Both the position numbers and the translations under genes were made by a program. Below the pieces are notes generated by a model, which was not told where the DNA came from, did not search any database, and worked only from the letters and a program-made list of their open reading frames with translations. From positions 1-64,000 of the forward strand of contig NZ_JADDUE010000015.1 in the NCBI RefSeq assembly GCF_016526145.1: a stretch of 64,000 nucleotides of DNA, given 5' to 3'. Source of the stretch: Saccharopolyspora galaxeae (GTDB taxonomy: Bacteria; Actinomycetota; Actinomycetes; Mycobacteriales; Pseudonocardiaceae). Positions 50,191 through 58,411 of the stretch are shown one piece after another; the stretch's first letter is position 1, and every line of letters begins with the position of its first letter.

Positions 50191-51276
50191 TCACGGGGAT
50201 ACCGTCCAGGTGTCGGTTCCGTTCAGCAGAGACTGGAGATCGGCACGTTCGCCACGCCCGGCCGCCGCCCGCACCTGTTCGCGGACGAGGTCGTCGTACG
50301 CGGGGCGGCGCACCTGCCGGAAGATTCCGGTGACGACATAGCCCAGGTCGTGATCGGTCAGGCGGGACAGTCCGAACGCCTGCGTCGGGTCGTCCGCGGC
50401 CGGGTCGTGCCGCAGCACGGCGTCCGCACCCGGCTCGGCGACGCGGCGGACGGCGAGTGCGCCGCTGGCCGAATCGCGTACCACGCCGAATTCCCCCGCC
50501 CCGTCCGGAGATTCGGGACCAAACCGCACCGGTTCACCGTCGCGGAGCGGAATGATGCGGCGCTCGGATTCCGCCTTGTCGGTGAGCACGTCGAACGCGC
50601 CATCGTTGAAGACCGGGCAGTTCTGGTAGACCTCGACCAGCGAGGCGCCGCGGTGGTCGGCGGCGGCCTGCAGCACGTCGGTGAGCATCTTGCGGTCGGA
50701 GTCGATCGCCCGTGCCACGAAGGTGGCTTCGGCGCCCAGCGCCAGCGAGACCGGGTTGAACGGGTGGTCCACCGACCCCGCGGGCGTCGACTTCGTGACC
50801 TTCCCCGGCTCGGAGGTCGGCGAGTACTGGCCCTTCGTCAGACCGTAGATCCGGTTGTTGAACAGCAGGATCGTAAAGTTCACGTTGCGCCGCAGCGCAT
50901 GAATCAGGTGATTGCCGCCGATGGACAGCGCGTCCCCGTCCCCGGTGACCACCCAGGTCGACAGGTCCGGGCGGGACAGCGCCAGCCCCGTGGCGATCGT
51001 CGGCGCGCGGCCGTGGATCGAGTGCATCCCGTAGGTGTTCATGTAGTACGGGAATCGCGACGAGCACCCGATTCCCGAGATGAACACGATGTTCTCGCGC
51101 TTGAGCCCGAGCGTCGGCAGGAACGACTGCACCGCGTTGAGCACGACGTAGTCCCCGCAGCCCGGGCACCACCGGACCTCCTGGCCGGACTTGTAGTCCT
51201 TGGCCTTCTGCGGTTCGGTGCTGCCGGGGACGTCGTGCTGCCCGCCGACGAGCGGCAGGCCCAGGTCCGTCGTCAT
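50191..51276 (-). CDS. korB: 2-oxoglutarate:ferredoxin oxidoreductase, beta subunit (KorB)
   Basis: A 361-residue TPP-binding subunit. Cys motif VRWCPGCGDYVVL (about 35-47) and GIGCSSRFPYY (about 68-78) hold the [4Fe-4S] cluster, and the TPP motif is VVTGDGDALSIGGNHLIHAL ... LLFNNRIYGLTKGQYSPTS (about 109-150). With KorA it converts 2-oxoglutarate to succinyl-CoA and reduces ferredoxin, replacing 2-oxoglutarate dehydrogenase in many actinobacteria. ATGA overlap with korA. In Thauera-type clusters this enzyme feeds benzoyl-CoA reductase with electrons. Confidence 0.94.
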   Translation of the reverse strand: MTTDLGLPLVGGQHDVPGSTEPQKAKDYKSGQEVRWCPGCGDYVVLNAVQSFLPTLGLKRENIVFISGIGCSSRFPYYMNTYGMHSIHGRAPTIATGLALSRPDLSTWVVTGDGDALSIGGNHLIHALRRNVNFTILLFNNRIYGLTKGQYSPTSEPGKVTKSTPAGSVDHPFNPVSLALGAEATFVARAIDSDRKMLTDVLQAAADHRGASLVEVYQNCPVFNDGAFDVLTDKAESERRIIPLRDGEPVRFGPESPDGAGEFGVVRDSASGALAVRRVAEPGADAVLRHDPAADDPTQAFGLSRLTDHDLGYVVTGIFRQVRRPAYDDLVREQVRAAAGRGERADLQSLLNGTDTWTVSP

Positions 51277-53129
51277 GCTCGCACTCCCTCTAAAAATTCG
51301 CGGAGGACACCCTGGAGCTCTTCGGCCTTGAACGGCAGACCGGCGACCTTGGTATAGTCGGCGCAATCGACGAGGTACCTGGCTCGGATCAAGGTGGCCA
51401 GTTGACCGAGGTTCATCTCCGGGACCAGCACGCGCTCGTAGCGGTGCAACACGGAACACAGGTTCGCCGGAAACGGGTTCAGGTGACGCAGGTGGGCGTG
51501 CGCCACGTCGTGGCCTTGGCCGCGGATTCGCCGCACCGCGGCGCTGATCGGGCCGCACGTCGACCCCCAGCCCAGGACCAGCGCCTTGGCCCGGTCGCCG
51601 GGATCGTCCACCACGACGTCCGGCACGTCGATCCAGTCGATCTTGGCCTGGCGGAGCCGGACCATTTTGTCGTGGTTGTCCGGGTCGTAGGAGATGTCGC
51701 CCGTCCCGTCCTCCTTCTCCAGCCCGCCGATCCGGTGCTGCAGGCCAGGCGTGCCCGGCACCGCCCAGGGCCGTGCCAGCGTGTCGGGATCTCGCAGATA
51801 CGGCCAGAACTCCCCTGATCCGTCCGTGGCATTGCCCTCCACCGCGAACGCAACCCGCAGATCGGGCAGCTCGGCCACGTCCGGGATCAGCCACGGCTCG
51901 GAGCCGTTGGCGATGTAGCCGTCCGACAGCAGCACCACCGGAGTCCGGTATTTCAACGCGATTCGCGAGGCTTCCAGCATGCTGGCGAAGCAGTCAGCGG
52001 GCGAGGACGGCGCCAGTACGGCGACCGGCGATTCCCCGTTCCGGCCGTACATGGCCTGCATCAGGTCGGCCTGCTCGGTTTTGGTGGGCAGGCCCGTGGA
52101 CGGGCCGCCGCGCTGGATGCCCAGCACCACCAACGGAAGCTCGGTCATCACCGCGAGGCCGATCATCTCCGACTTCAGCGCCAGGCCCGGCCCGGACGTC
52201 GAGGTGACGCCGAGACCGCCGCCGAAGGCGTGCCCGACTGCGGCCCCGACGCCGGCGATCTCGTCCTCCGCCTGGAAGGTCGTGATGCCGAAGTCCTTGT
52301 GCTTGGCCAGTTCGTGCAGGACGTCCGAAGCCGGGGTGATGGGGTAAGTGCCCAGCAGGACCGGCAGTTCGGAGCACCGCGACGCGGCGACGATCCCGTA
52401 CGCGAGCGCGGTGTTGCCGGTGATCTGCCGGTAGGCACCGGGGGCGAGCTTGGCGGGTGCGACTTCGTAGCTGACCGCGAACGCCTCTGTCGTCTCGCCG
52501 TAGTTCCACCCGGCCCGGAACGCCTGCACGTTGGCCTCGGCGACTTCCGGCTTCTTGGCGAACTTCTCGCGGAGGAACCGCTCGGTCGCCTCACCGGGCC
52601 GGTTGTACATCCAGGAGAGCAGGCCGAGCGCGAACATGTTCTTGGAACGCTCGGCCTCCTTCTTCGACAGACCCGATTCCTCGAGCGCCCCGCGGGTCAA
52701 GGTGCCCATCTGCACCCGGTGCACGGCGAAGGATTCCAGCGACCCGTCACCCAAGGGGTCGGCGTCGTACCCGACCTTGGCGAGGTTCCGCTTGGTGAAC
52801 TCGTCGGTGTTGACGATCAGCGTCCCGCCGGCCGAGAGGTCGGCGATGTTGGACTTCAGCGCGGCCGGGTTCATGGCCACCAGGACGTCCGGCCGGTCGC
52901 CGGGCGTGGCGATGTCGGTGTCGGCGAAGTGCAGCTGGAACGACGACACCCCGGGCAACGTGCCGTGGGGAGCGCGGATCTCCGCCGGGAAGTTGGGCAG
53001 CGTGGCGAAGTCGTTGCCGAACAACGCCGTCTCGGAGGTGAACCGATCGCCGGTGAGCTGCATCCCGTCGCCGGAGTCGCCGGCGAACCGGATCACCACC
53101 CGGTTCACCCGCTCGACCGAAGCGCGCAC
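51273..53129 (-). CDS. korA: 2-oxoglutarate:ferredoxin oxidoreductase, alpha/gamma fused subunit (KorA)
   Basis: A 618-residue subunit, N-terminal gamma domain (IRFAGDSGDGMQLTGDRFTSE, about 11-31) fused to the alpha pyrimidine-binding domain (LLGTYPITPASDVLHELA about 250-267; FQAEDEIAGVGAAVGHAFGG; GPSTGLPTKTEQADLMQAMYGRNGE). Matches mycobacterial KorA (Rv2455c). GTG start at 53129 with AGGAGG 5 nt upstream. korA precedes korB with a 4-bp overlap. The promoter region upstream carries GTGTAGTAG motifs shared with the LuxR gene promoter. Confidence 0.94.
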   Translation of the reverse strand: MRASVERVNRVVIRFAGDSGDGMQLTGDRFTSETALFGNDFATLPNFPAEIRAPHGTLPGVSSFQLHFADTDIATPGDRPDVLVAMNPAALKSNIADLSAGGTLIVNTDEFTKRNLAKVGYDADPLGDGSLESFAVHRVQMGTLTRGALEESGLSKKEAERSKNMFALGLLSWMYNRPGEATERFLREKFAKKPEVAEANVQAFRAGWNYGETTEAFAVSYEVAPAKLAPGAYRQITGNTALAYGIVAASRCSELPVLLGTYPITPASDVLHELAKHKDFGITTFQAEDEIAGVGAAVGHAFGGGLGVTSTSGPGLALKSEMIGLAVMTELPLVVLGIQRGGPSTGLPTKTEQADLMQAMYGRNGESPVAVLAPSSPADCFASMLEASRIALKYRTPVVLLSDGYIANGSEPWLIPDVAELPDLRVAFAVEGNATDGSGEFWPYLRDPDTLARPWAVPGTPGLQHRIGGLEKEDGTGDISYDPDNHDKMVRLRQAKIDWIDVPDVVVDDPGDRAKALVLGWGSTCGPISAAVRRIRGQGHDVAHAHLRHLNPFPANLCSVLHRYERVLVPEMNLGQLATLIRARYLVDCADYTKVAGLPFKAEELQGVLREFLEGVRA

Positions 53130-53629
53130 GCCAACCTCCTTGTGAGCCGGAACAACCCGGGCGCAGTGCGCTGGGGCGCACCCTGCCGACGCCGAACGAT
53201 CGACCCGGCGCCGGCAGGCTCCCCGCGCATCCGCGCCAACACCCATGCCCACCGGCTCGGACTCCGTCCGAGCCGGTGACCACCAATCGACAATATACTA
53301 CATCGATGCGTACTCACAATCCGCGTGTGTAGTAGTTTCTTTTGGATTCGGAGCTACCCCGGCAGACGTTGACATGCAGTGGAACGTCCCGCACGACACT
53401 CACCGAGCGAACTCAGCTTGTTGCACATCGGGATTTGTTCGAGCCGCGGGCACGTGTCAGGAGAGCCAAAAGTCCACTTAGGACGCGACGCGCGGCAGCT
53501 CCGAAGGCGCGGAAAGTACTACACTACCGACGACCTCGTTTCAGATCAGGTCATGTCGTCGGTCGCGGCTGGGCCGGGTCCTGTCCGTCCGCCGTGCTCG
53601 GTCCGGACGCGGAGCGGCACGGCGCCGAG
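53130..53629. other. korA promoter region
   Basis: About 500 bp between korA and the LuxR-type stop. It holds an inverted pair TACTACA (53296-53302) / TGTAGTA (53328-53334) in an AT-rich patch and a further TACTACAC at 53517-53524. No coding sequence supported. Confidence 0.5.
53296..53335. promoter_or_regulatory. Inverted TACTACA ... TGTAGTAG motif upstream of korA
   Basis: Half-sites at 53296-53302 and 53327-53335 (GTGTAGTAG). The same 9-mer occurs at 55979-55987 before the adjacent STAND/LuxR gene and an 8-base relative at 53517-53524. Candidate binding motif for that regulator. Confidence 0.55.
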
Positions 53630-55933
53630 CTAACCGATGTCCCGGCTGGTGAACCAGATGGCAACCTGGGTGCGCGACTTGACGCCCATCTTGCCGAGCA
53701 CGTTCTCGACGTGACCTTCGACCGTGCGCTGGGAGATCACCAGCCGGTCGGCCATCTCCCGGTTCGTGAGGCCCTTCGCGAGCAACCGCGCGACCTCGCG
53801 CTCGCGGCGGGTCAGGTTCGGGATGCTGGAGCCCACCTTCTCGCGGTGGCCGATCCTGGCCAGCTCGACGGCATCGGTGATCTTCAGCTGCTCGCCGCGC
53901 CGCGCGCCCTCCTCGAATGCGCCGTCGCCGAGCTCGCCGCGGACCCGTGCCTCGTAGCGGTCGTGAGTGTCCACCAACGTCTGCGAGCCGAACAACGGAT
54001 CACCGACCGTGGCCCACCCCGTCCGACTGACACCGAACAGCTGCGCCGCCCGCCCCGCGTCGCCCTCCTCGACGGCGACCCATGCCAGCAGCTCGAAGGC
54101 CGCCGAGATGCCCAGCCGATCGTTCAGCGCGCTCTTCACGTCCAGCGATCCCCGCAGCGCCTCTGCCGCCATCGCGTACTCACCGCTGGTCCACCTAGCG
54201 AGGCCCAATACCCATAGCCCCCAGGAGAGCGCCCACCGCTCCCCGTGCGCTTCGCTGGTGGCCCGGCACTCCTCGCAGAGCTCGATGGCGCGATCGGTGG
54301 TCCCGAGCAAGCAGGACACGAAGGCGAGCTGGGCCACGCCGAGCACGGTCAGCGAGTCGACGACCCCGGCGCTCCGGTGGAAGTCGACCGCCTCTACCAG
54401 CAACGGCTCCGCGCGTTCGAGATTGCCGGTGAACTGCTCCGAGGAGCCCCGGAACTGGCAGGTCAGCGCGCGCGCACGTTCGTCCCCGAGCGTCTCGGCG
54501 AGCTCCAGGCACTCGTCGAAGCAGATCCTGGCCGCCACGTGGTCGCCTTGGGTCATCGCGGCGTAACCGGTGACCCACAGGGCCTTCGTCCGGGCGGCAC
54601 CGGCACCCGGGGCGGCCGCCATCGCCCGCTCCAGCCAGTAACGGCCGTCCTGCAGGTGGCCGCAGGCGTTCCAGTAGAAGCACAGGGCGCCAACCATGTG
54701 TATTCCCGCGGCTTCTTCCCCCGGGGTGGTCAGACAGAAGTCCAGTGCCGCCCACAAGTTGGCCTGCTCGCTCTGCAACCTGTCCCACCAGTAGAACTGG
54801 TCGGGGCCGAACCAGTTCTCGTCGAGGCGCTCGGCGAGACGCAGGTAGTAGTCGCGATGCTGCGTCCGGAAGATGCGCTCGAGTCCCGCGGCGGCCAGCT
54901 TTTCCCTGCCGTACGAACGAATCGTCTCCAGCAACCGGTAGCGGACGTTCGATCCTGCTTCCTCCCGGAGCACGACCGACTTGTCCACCAGATCCGACAG
55001 CAGTTCGAGAACGTCGTCAGCGGTCGTGGTCTCGTCGGTGCACACGGCTTCGGCCGCTTCGAGATCGAAGCTGCCCGCGAAGATCGCCAGCCTGGCCCAC
55101 AGCGCCCGCTCCTGCTCGGTGCACAGGTCGAAGCTCCAGTCGACGGCGGCGCGCAGCGTCTGGTGCCGCCCCGGGCCGCCCCGGTTGCCGGAGCTCAGCA
55201 ACCGGTACCGGTCACGGAGCCGCTCGAAGATCTGCTCCACCGACATCGACCGCAGCCGCACAGCCGCCAGCTCGATCGCCAGCGGTAACCCGTCCAATCC
55301 CTGGCACAGCTTGGAAGCCGCCTGCTTGGAGGTGGAATCGAGGCGGAAGTCGGGCAACACCGTCCGCGCGCGTTCCTCGAACAGGTCGAGCGCCTCGTGC
55401 CCGTACACGTATCCGCCACGCGTCGGTGCCAGGTTCGCCAGATCCGGGATGGACATCGGTGGTACCGGCCAGCTGCACTCACCCAGCAGTCCGAGCACCT
55501 CCCGGCTGGTGGCGAGCACGACGACTCGGTTGTCCTCGCGCACCAGCTTCGCGATCAGCGTCGCGCAGGCGCCGAGGAGATGCTCGCAGTTGTCCATGAT
55601 GAGCAACAGCCGCCGCTCGCCGAGGAATTCGAGCAGTGCCGCCTCGCGAGACCGCGTCGACTGGTCCGGGACACCGAGCGCCTCCGCGACGACGTGCGGG
55701 ACCAGCGCCGGCTCGCTGACCTTCGCGAGTTCGACCAGCCAGACACCATCGGGAAATTCCTGCCGCAATCGGTCGGCCACGCGCACCGCCAAGCGGGTTT
55801 TGCCGACACCACCGACACCGGTGAGCGTGACCAGCCGAGATTCACCGAGCAACCGCGTTATCTCGGCCAGCTCCCGCTTGCGACCGACGAAACTGGTCAA
55901 ACCTTCGCCGAGCTCCCTGACCTGAGCACACAC
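53630..55933 (-). CDS. STAND-ATPase LuxR-family transcriptional regulator
   Basis: A 767-residue regulator. N-terminal P-loop GVGGVGKT (39-46), Walker B-like LLLIMDNCEHLL (about 108-119), then NB-ARC-like and winged-helix region (LPLAIELAAVRLRSMS), a long TPR-rich middle (about 380-680) and a C-terminal LuxR HTH (LTRREREVARLLAKGLTNREMADRL, about 705-730, ending TRDIG). This is the AfsR/MalT-like architecture: ligand or partner binding to the TPR region with ATP-dependent activation. GTG 55933 with GGGGA 8 nt upstream. It lies immediately next to korAB and may control them. Confidence 0.86.
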   Translation of the reverse strand: MCAQVRELGEGLTSFVGRKRELAEITRLLGESRLVTLTGVGGVGKTRLAVRVADRLRQEFPDGVWLVELAKVSEPALVPHVVAEALGVPDQSTRSREAALLEFLGERRLLLIMDNCEHLLGACATLIAKLVREDNRVVVLATSREVLGLLGECSWPVPPMSIPDLANLAPTRGGYVYGHEALDLFEERARTVLPDFRLDSTSKQAASKLCQGLDGLPLAIELAAVRLRSMSVEQIFERLRDRYRLLSSGNRGGPGRHQTLRAAVDWSFDLCTEQERALWARLAIFAGSFDLEAAEAVCTDETTTADDVLELLSDLVDKSVVLREEAGSNVRYRLLETIRSYGREKLAAAGLERIFRTQHRDYYLRLAERLDENWFGPDQFYWWDRLQSEQANLWAALDFCLTTPGEEAAGIHMVGALCFYWNACGHLQDGRYWLERAMAAAPGAGAARTKALWVTGYAAMTQGDHVAARICFDECLELAETLGDERARALTCQFRGSSEQFTGNLERAEPLLVEAVDFHRSAGVVDSLTVLGVAQLAFVSCLLGTTDRAIELCEECRATSEAHGERWALSWGLWVLGLARWTSGEYAMAAEALRGSLDVKSALNDRLGISAAFELLAWVAVEEGDAGRAAQLFGVSRTGWATVGDPLFGSQTLVDTHDRYEARVRGELGDGAFEEGARRGEQLKITDAVELARIGHREKVGSSIPNLTRREREVARLLAKGLTNREMADRLVISQRTVEGHVENVLGKMGVKSRTQVAIWFTSRDIG

Positions 55934-55978
55934 CCGTGATGTCCCCTTCCCGGCGCGCCGCTGCGCAGAGCAGCGTCA

Positions 55979-55987
55979 GTGTAGTAG
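55979..55987. promoter_or_regulatory. GTGTAGTAG motif in the LuxR promoter
   Basis: Exact 9-base copy of the element upstream of korA (53327-53335), 46 bp before the start of the STAND/LuxR gene, consistent with autoregulation. Confidence 0.5.
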
Positions 55988-56038
55988 AAGAGGCTAGGCC
56001 AGTCGGAGCTCTTTTCGTGGCCACTCACCACGCCGTTG

Positions 56039-57244
56039 TCACGCGCTTTGCGGCCATCTGTCCGAGACCATGGCCGACGTTCGGACTCGCCCGGCGCGAC
56101 TCTCCTGGTCAGCCGCGGAAATCCCGCGGGCAGGCAGCGGACACGGCTTCAGCACGGCCTTGAGGCATTTGCCGGCTTCAAGATCCTCGACGGCCTGGTT
56201 GATGTCCATCAGGGAGTAAGTGTCGATCAGCCGATCCACCGGGAACCGGCCCTGACCGTGGAGTTCGAGCAGCTGCGGGATCAATCCATCGGGCCGGCTA
56301 TCGCCCCAAGTCACTCCTGTCACGGTCCGCCCGGGCAGCAGCAGGTTGGTCATGTCGATGGACAGCTCGGCACCCGCGGGACCGAGACCGAGGATGGCGC
56401 AGGTGCCGAGTGGCGCAAGGCTGTAGACCGCTTGCCGCGCGACCTCCGGTACCGCGGTGGTCTCCACGGTGTAGGCGACACCGCCATCGGTCATCGTCTG
56501 AATGGCGCTGATCGGGTTGACCCGGCCTGCGTCGATAAGGTGCGTCGCGCCGAGTTCCCGGGCGAGGTCGAGACGGTCCGGCTGCACGTCGACCGCGATG
56601 ATCTTGGAGCAACCGACCAGCCGCGCGGCCATCACGGAGGCCATGCCGACCGCTCCCACACCGAACACCGCGATGGCCGAGCCGGCCTCCGGACGCAACC
56701 GGTTGATCACGGCTCCGGCGCCCGTCTGGATTCCGCAGCCGATCGGCCCGGCCTTCTCCAGGTCGGTGTCGTCGGCGACCCGCACGATGCTGCGCTCGCT
56801 GGCGATGGCGTGCGTGGCGAACGACGACTGGCTGATGAAGAACCCGTGCATCTCATCGCGCTCCTCGTCGCAATGCAGGGCATTGGTCCCGTCCGGCCTG
56901 CTGCCGCTGACGTTGCGCTCCAGCAGCTCGATGCAATAGGCGGGGTGGCCGCTCTCGCAGTAACGACAGCGACCACAGGACCCGAAGGTCATGACAACCT
57001 TGTCGCCGGGGCGCACCTTGGTGACGTCCGCGCCGACCCGCGCCACCACACCGGCGCCTTCGTGCCCGAGCACCGCCGGCAGCGGAATCCGCATCCACTG
57101 GTCCCGGAGCGAGATGTCGGTCCGGCAGAGCCCTACGACGTGCACCTCGACGAGAACCTCGTCCGGCCGCGGTTGATCCAGCTCAAGTTCTTCGAGCATG
57201 AACGGCTGCCCCTCGTCCCTGGCGACAGCAGCGGTAACGCGCAT
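56039..57244 (-). CDS. Zinc-dependent alcohol dehydrogenase (aryl-alcohol/class III-like MDR)
   Basis: A 401-residue MDR enzyme. Catalytic zinc ligands are Cys in VGLCRTD (about 37-43), His-Glu in GHEGAG, and Cys in PIGCGIQTGAGAV. Structural zinc Cys are in FGSCGRCRYCESGHPAYC (about 88-105). NAD site VFGVGAVGMASVMAA (about 194-208). It oxidises an alcohol to aldehyde or ketone; benzyl-alcohol dehydrogenases look alike, as does 6-hydroxycyclohexene-carboxyl-CoA dehydrogenase of the benzoyl-CoA pathway. The C-terminus runs about 28 residues past the usual LKP end. ATG 57244 with AGGAGG 5 nt upstream. Confidence 0.86.
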   Translation of the reverse strand: MRVTAAVARDEGQPFMLEELELDQPRPDEVLVEVHVVGLCRTDISLRDQWMRIPLPAVLGHEGAGVVARVGADVTKVRPGDKVVMTFGSCGRCRYCESGHPAYCIELLERNVSGSRPDGTNALHCDEERDEMHGFFISQSSFATHAIASERSIVRVADDTDLEKAGPIGCGIQTGAGAVINRLRPEAGSAIAVFGVGAVGMASVMAARLVGCSKIIAVDVQPDRLDLARELGATHLIDAGRVNPISAIQTMTDGGVAYTVETTAVPEVARQAVYSLAPLGTCAILGLGPAGAELSIDMTNLLLPGRTVTGVTWGDSRPDGLIPQLLELHGQGRFPVDRLIDTYSLMDINQAVEDLEAGKCLKAVLKPCPLPARGISAADQESRAGRVRTSAMVSDRWPQSA

Positions 57245-57766
57245 CCCGGCCTCCTTGGAGATTCTCGCCCGGGCGGTCGGGCGGCCGCCCGGGCGGATTC
57301 GAGTGCTGCTAACCGACCAGGGCGTTCGGGCCGAACACGTGCGTTGGCCGCGCAGGACGCCGAACCGTCTTCGGAGATCGGTGCCGACTCGCCCCGGACG
57401 AAGCCCCGGAACCTGTGTCGGCGGCACGGCTCATCGACGGATGATGAGCGGTGTTCCAGCCTCATGACCGGCCCCTTTGCCTTGGTCTCGCGCTCTGGAA
57501 ACACCACGTTAATCATTCCGGTATGGTGCCGGTCACGGGTAGAACTACGTGGTTTTGCCGACCGGCGGAGGCGACCGGACGATCTACGAGGCATAGGCGG
57601 GTGTTCTCGTCAATCCGCCGTCAGTGGCACGACATTCCGGGGCGCGACATTTCCGCCTCGCTTCGGCGGGACCGCGTAGCGGAAGACGGCCGCTGGACAC
57701 GGCCGTCTTCCGCGAATGCTTGTGCCGCAAGGGCATCCCGGAACCAGGGACAGCTCCGGGCGGGGT
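57245..57766. other. Non-coding gap with a strong hairpin
   Basis: It contains the upstream region of the alcohol dehydrogenase (57245-57600), where no clear repeat is seen, and the hairpin at 57679-57713 near the stop of the membrane-protein gene. Confidence 0.45.
57679..57713 (-). terminator. Strong hairpin terminator of the membrane-protein gene
   Basis: Perfect 14-bp arms GCGGAAGACGGCCG / CGGCCGTCTTCCGC around a 7-nt loop, 53 bp downstream of the gene at 57767. Confidence 0.8.
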
Positions 57767-58282
57767 TCAACGCTGTTCGGATAGCAGTGCACCCGCTCCG
57801 ATCTCGACGCAGACGGAACAGGCCGTGAACTCCTCTTCCCGCGCCTCGACCAGCGTCAGCCACTGCACCTGCTTTCCCCGCACCAGGCGGCATTCGCCGG
57901 AGTGGAACCGCTTGCGGCCGGGCACCACGCCGACCATCGCGTCGTCGTCCAGCCGCTGCCCGGTCGATAGCGCCACGAAGATCTCGCGGGACGGCTCGGC
58001 CGCCGAATCCGGTCCGGCCGCTGCCCCGGACCGCGCTGCGGCGGCATCGCCGGACGCCTCCACATCCTCCGCGGAATCAGGGAGTTCGCCATTATCCGCG
58101 GATTCGCCATCGCCAGCGGCTTCCTGCCCCCTGAGCTGCCTGCGCCGCCATACCGAGGCCACCACCAGCACCAGACCGGCGGCCGACAACGCTAGCGCTA
58201 CGTACACCAGCACGATCTGCTCCAACAGCCACCCGGCGGCGAGGCAACCACCCGATACCACGGCCAGCACGAGAGCCAGCAT
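57767..58282 (-). CDS. Small membrane protein with C-terminal His/Cys domain
   Basis: A 171-residue protein. Two N-terminal membrane segments (about 3-20 and 24-43) precede a basic patch (WRRRQLRG), an acidic low-complexity linker (about 52-95), and a C-terminal soluble domain with KRFHSGECRLV and FTACSVCVE. The H-x4-C ... C-x2-C arrangement suggests a zinc-binding fold, similar to small conserved actinobacterial membrane proteins of unknown function. ATG 58282 with AGGAGG 6 nt upstream. It lies downstream of the SurA-like gene. Confidence 0.72.
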   Translation of the reverse strand: MLALVLAVVSGGCLAAGWLLEQIVLVYVALALSAAGLVLVVASVWRRRQLRGQEAAGDGESADNGELPDSAEDVEASGDAAAARSGAAAGPDSAAEPSREIFVALSTGQRLDDDAMVGVVPGRKRFHSGECRLVRGKQVQWLTLVEAREEEFTACSVCVEIGAGALLSEQR

Positions 58283-58334
58283 GTCGTTCCTCCTTCTACA
58301 GTGACGTGACGTCTTGCGGTCGGAAGTCCGGTCA

Positions 58335-58411
58335 GAACGATTTCTTGATCGCTGTCCTGTCAGCCACGAAAGCCGCACGCAAATCATTCTGAAAGGACTG
58401 GCCAGCGGTGG
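58335..58411. repeat. Conserved 3'-flank element, copy 2
   Basis: It shares TTGATCGCTGTCCTGTCAG (58345-58363) and CGCAAATCATTCTGAAAGGACT with copy 1 at 48765-48857, ending in CAGCGGT beside the stop of the SurA-like gene (58412). The inter-block spacer is shorter here and lacks a long hairpin. Confidence 0.6.
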
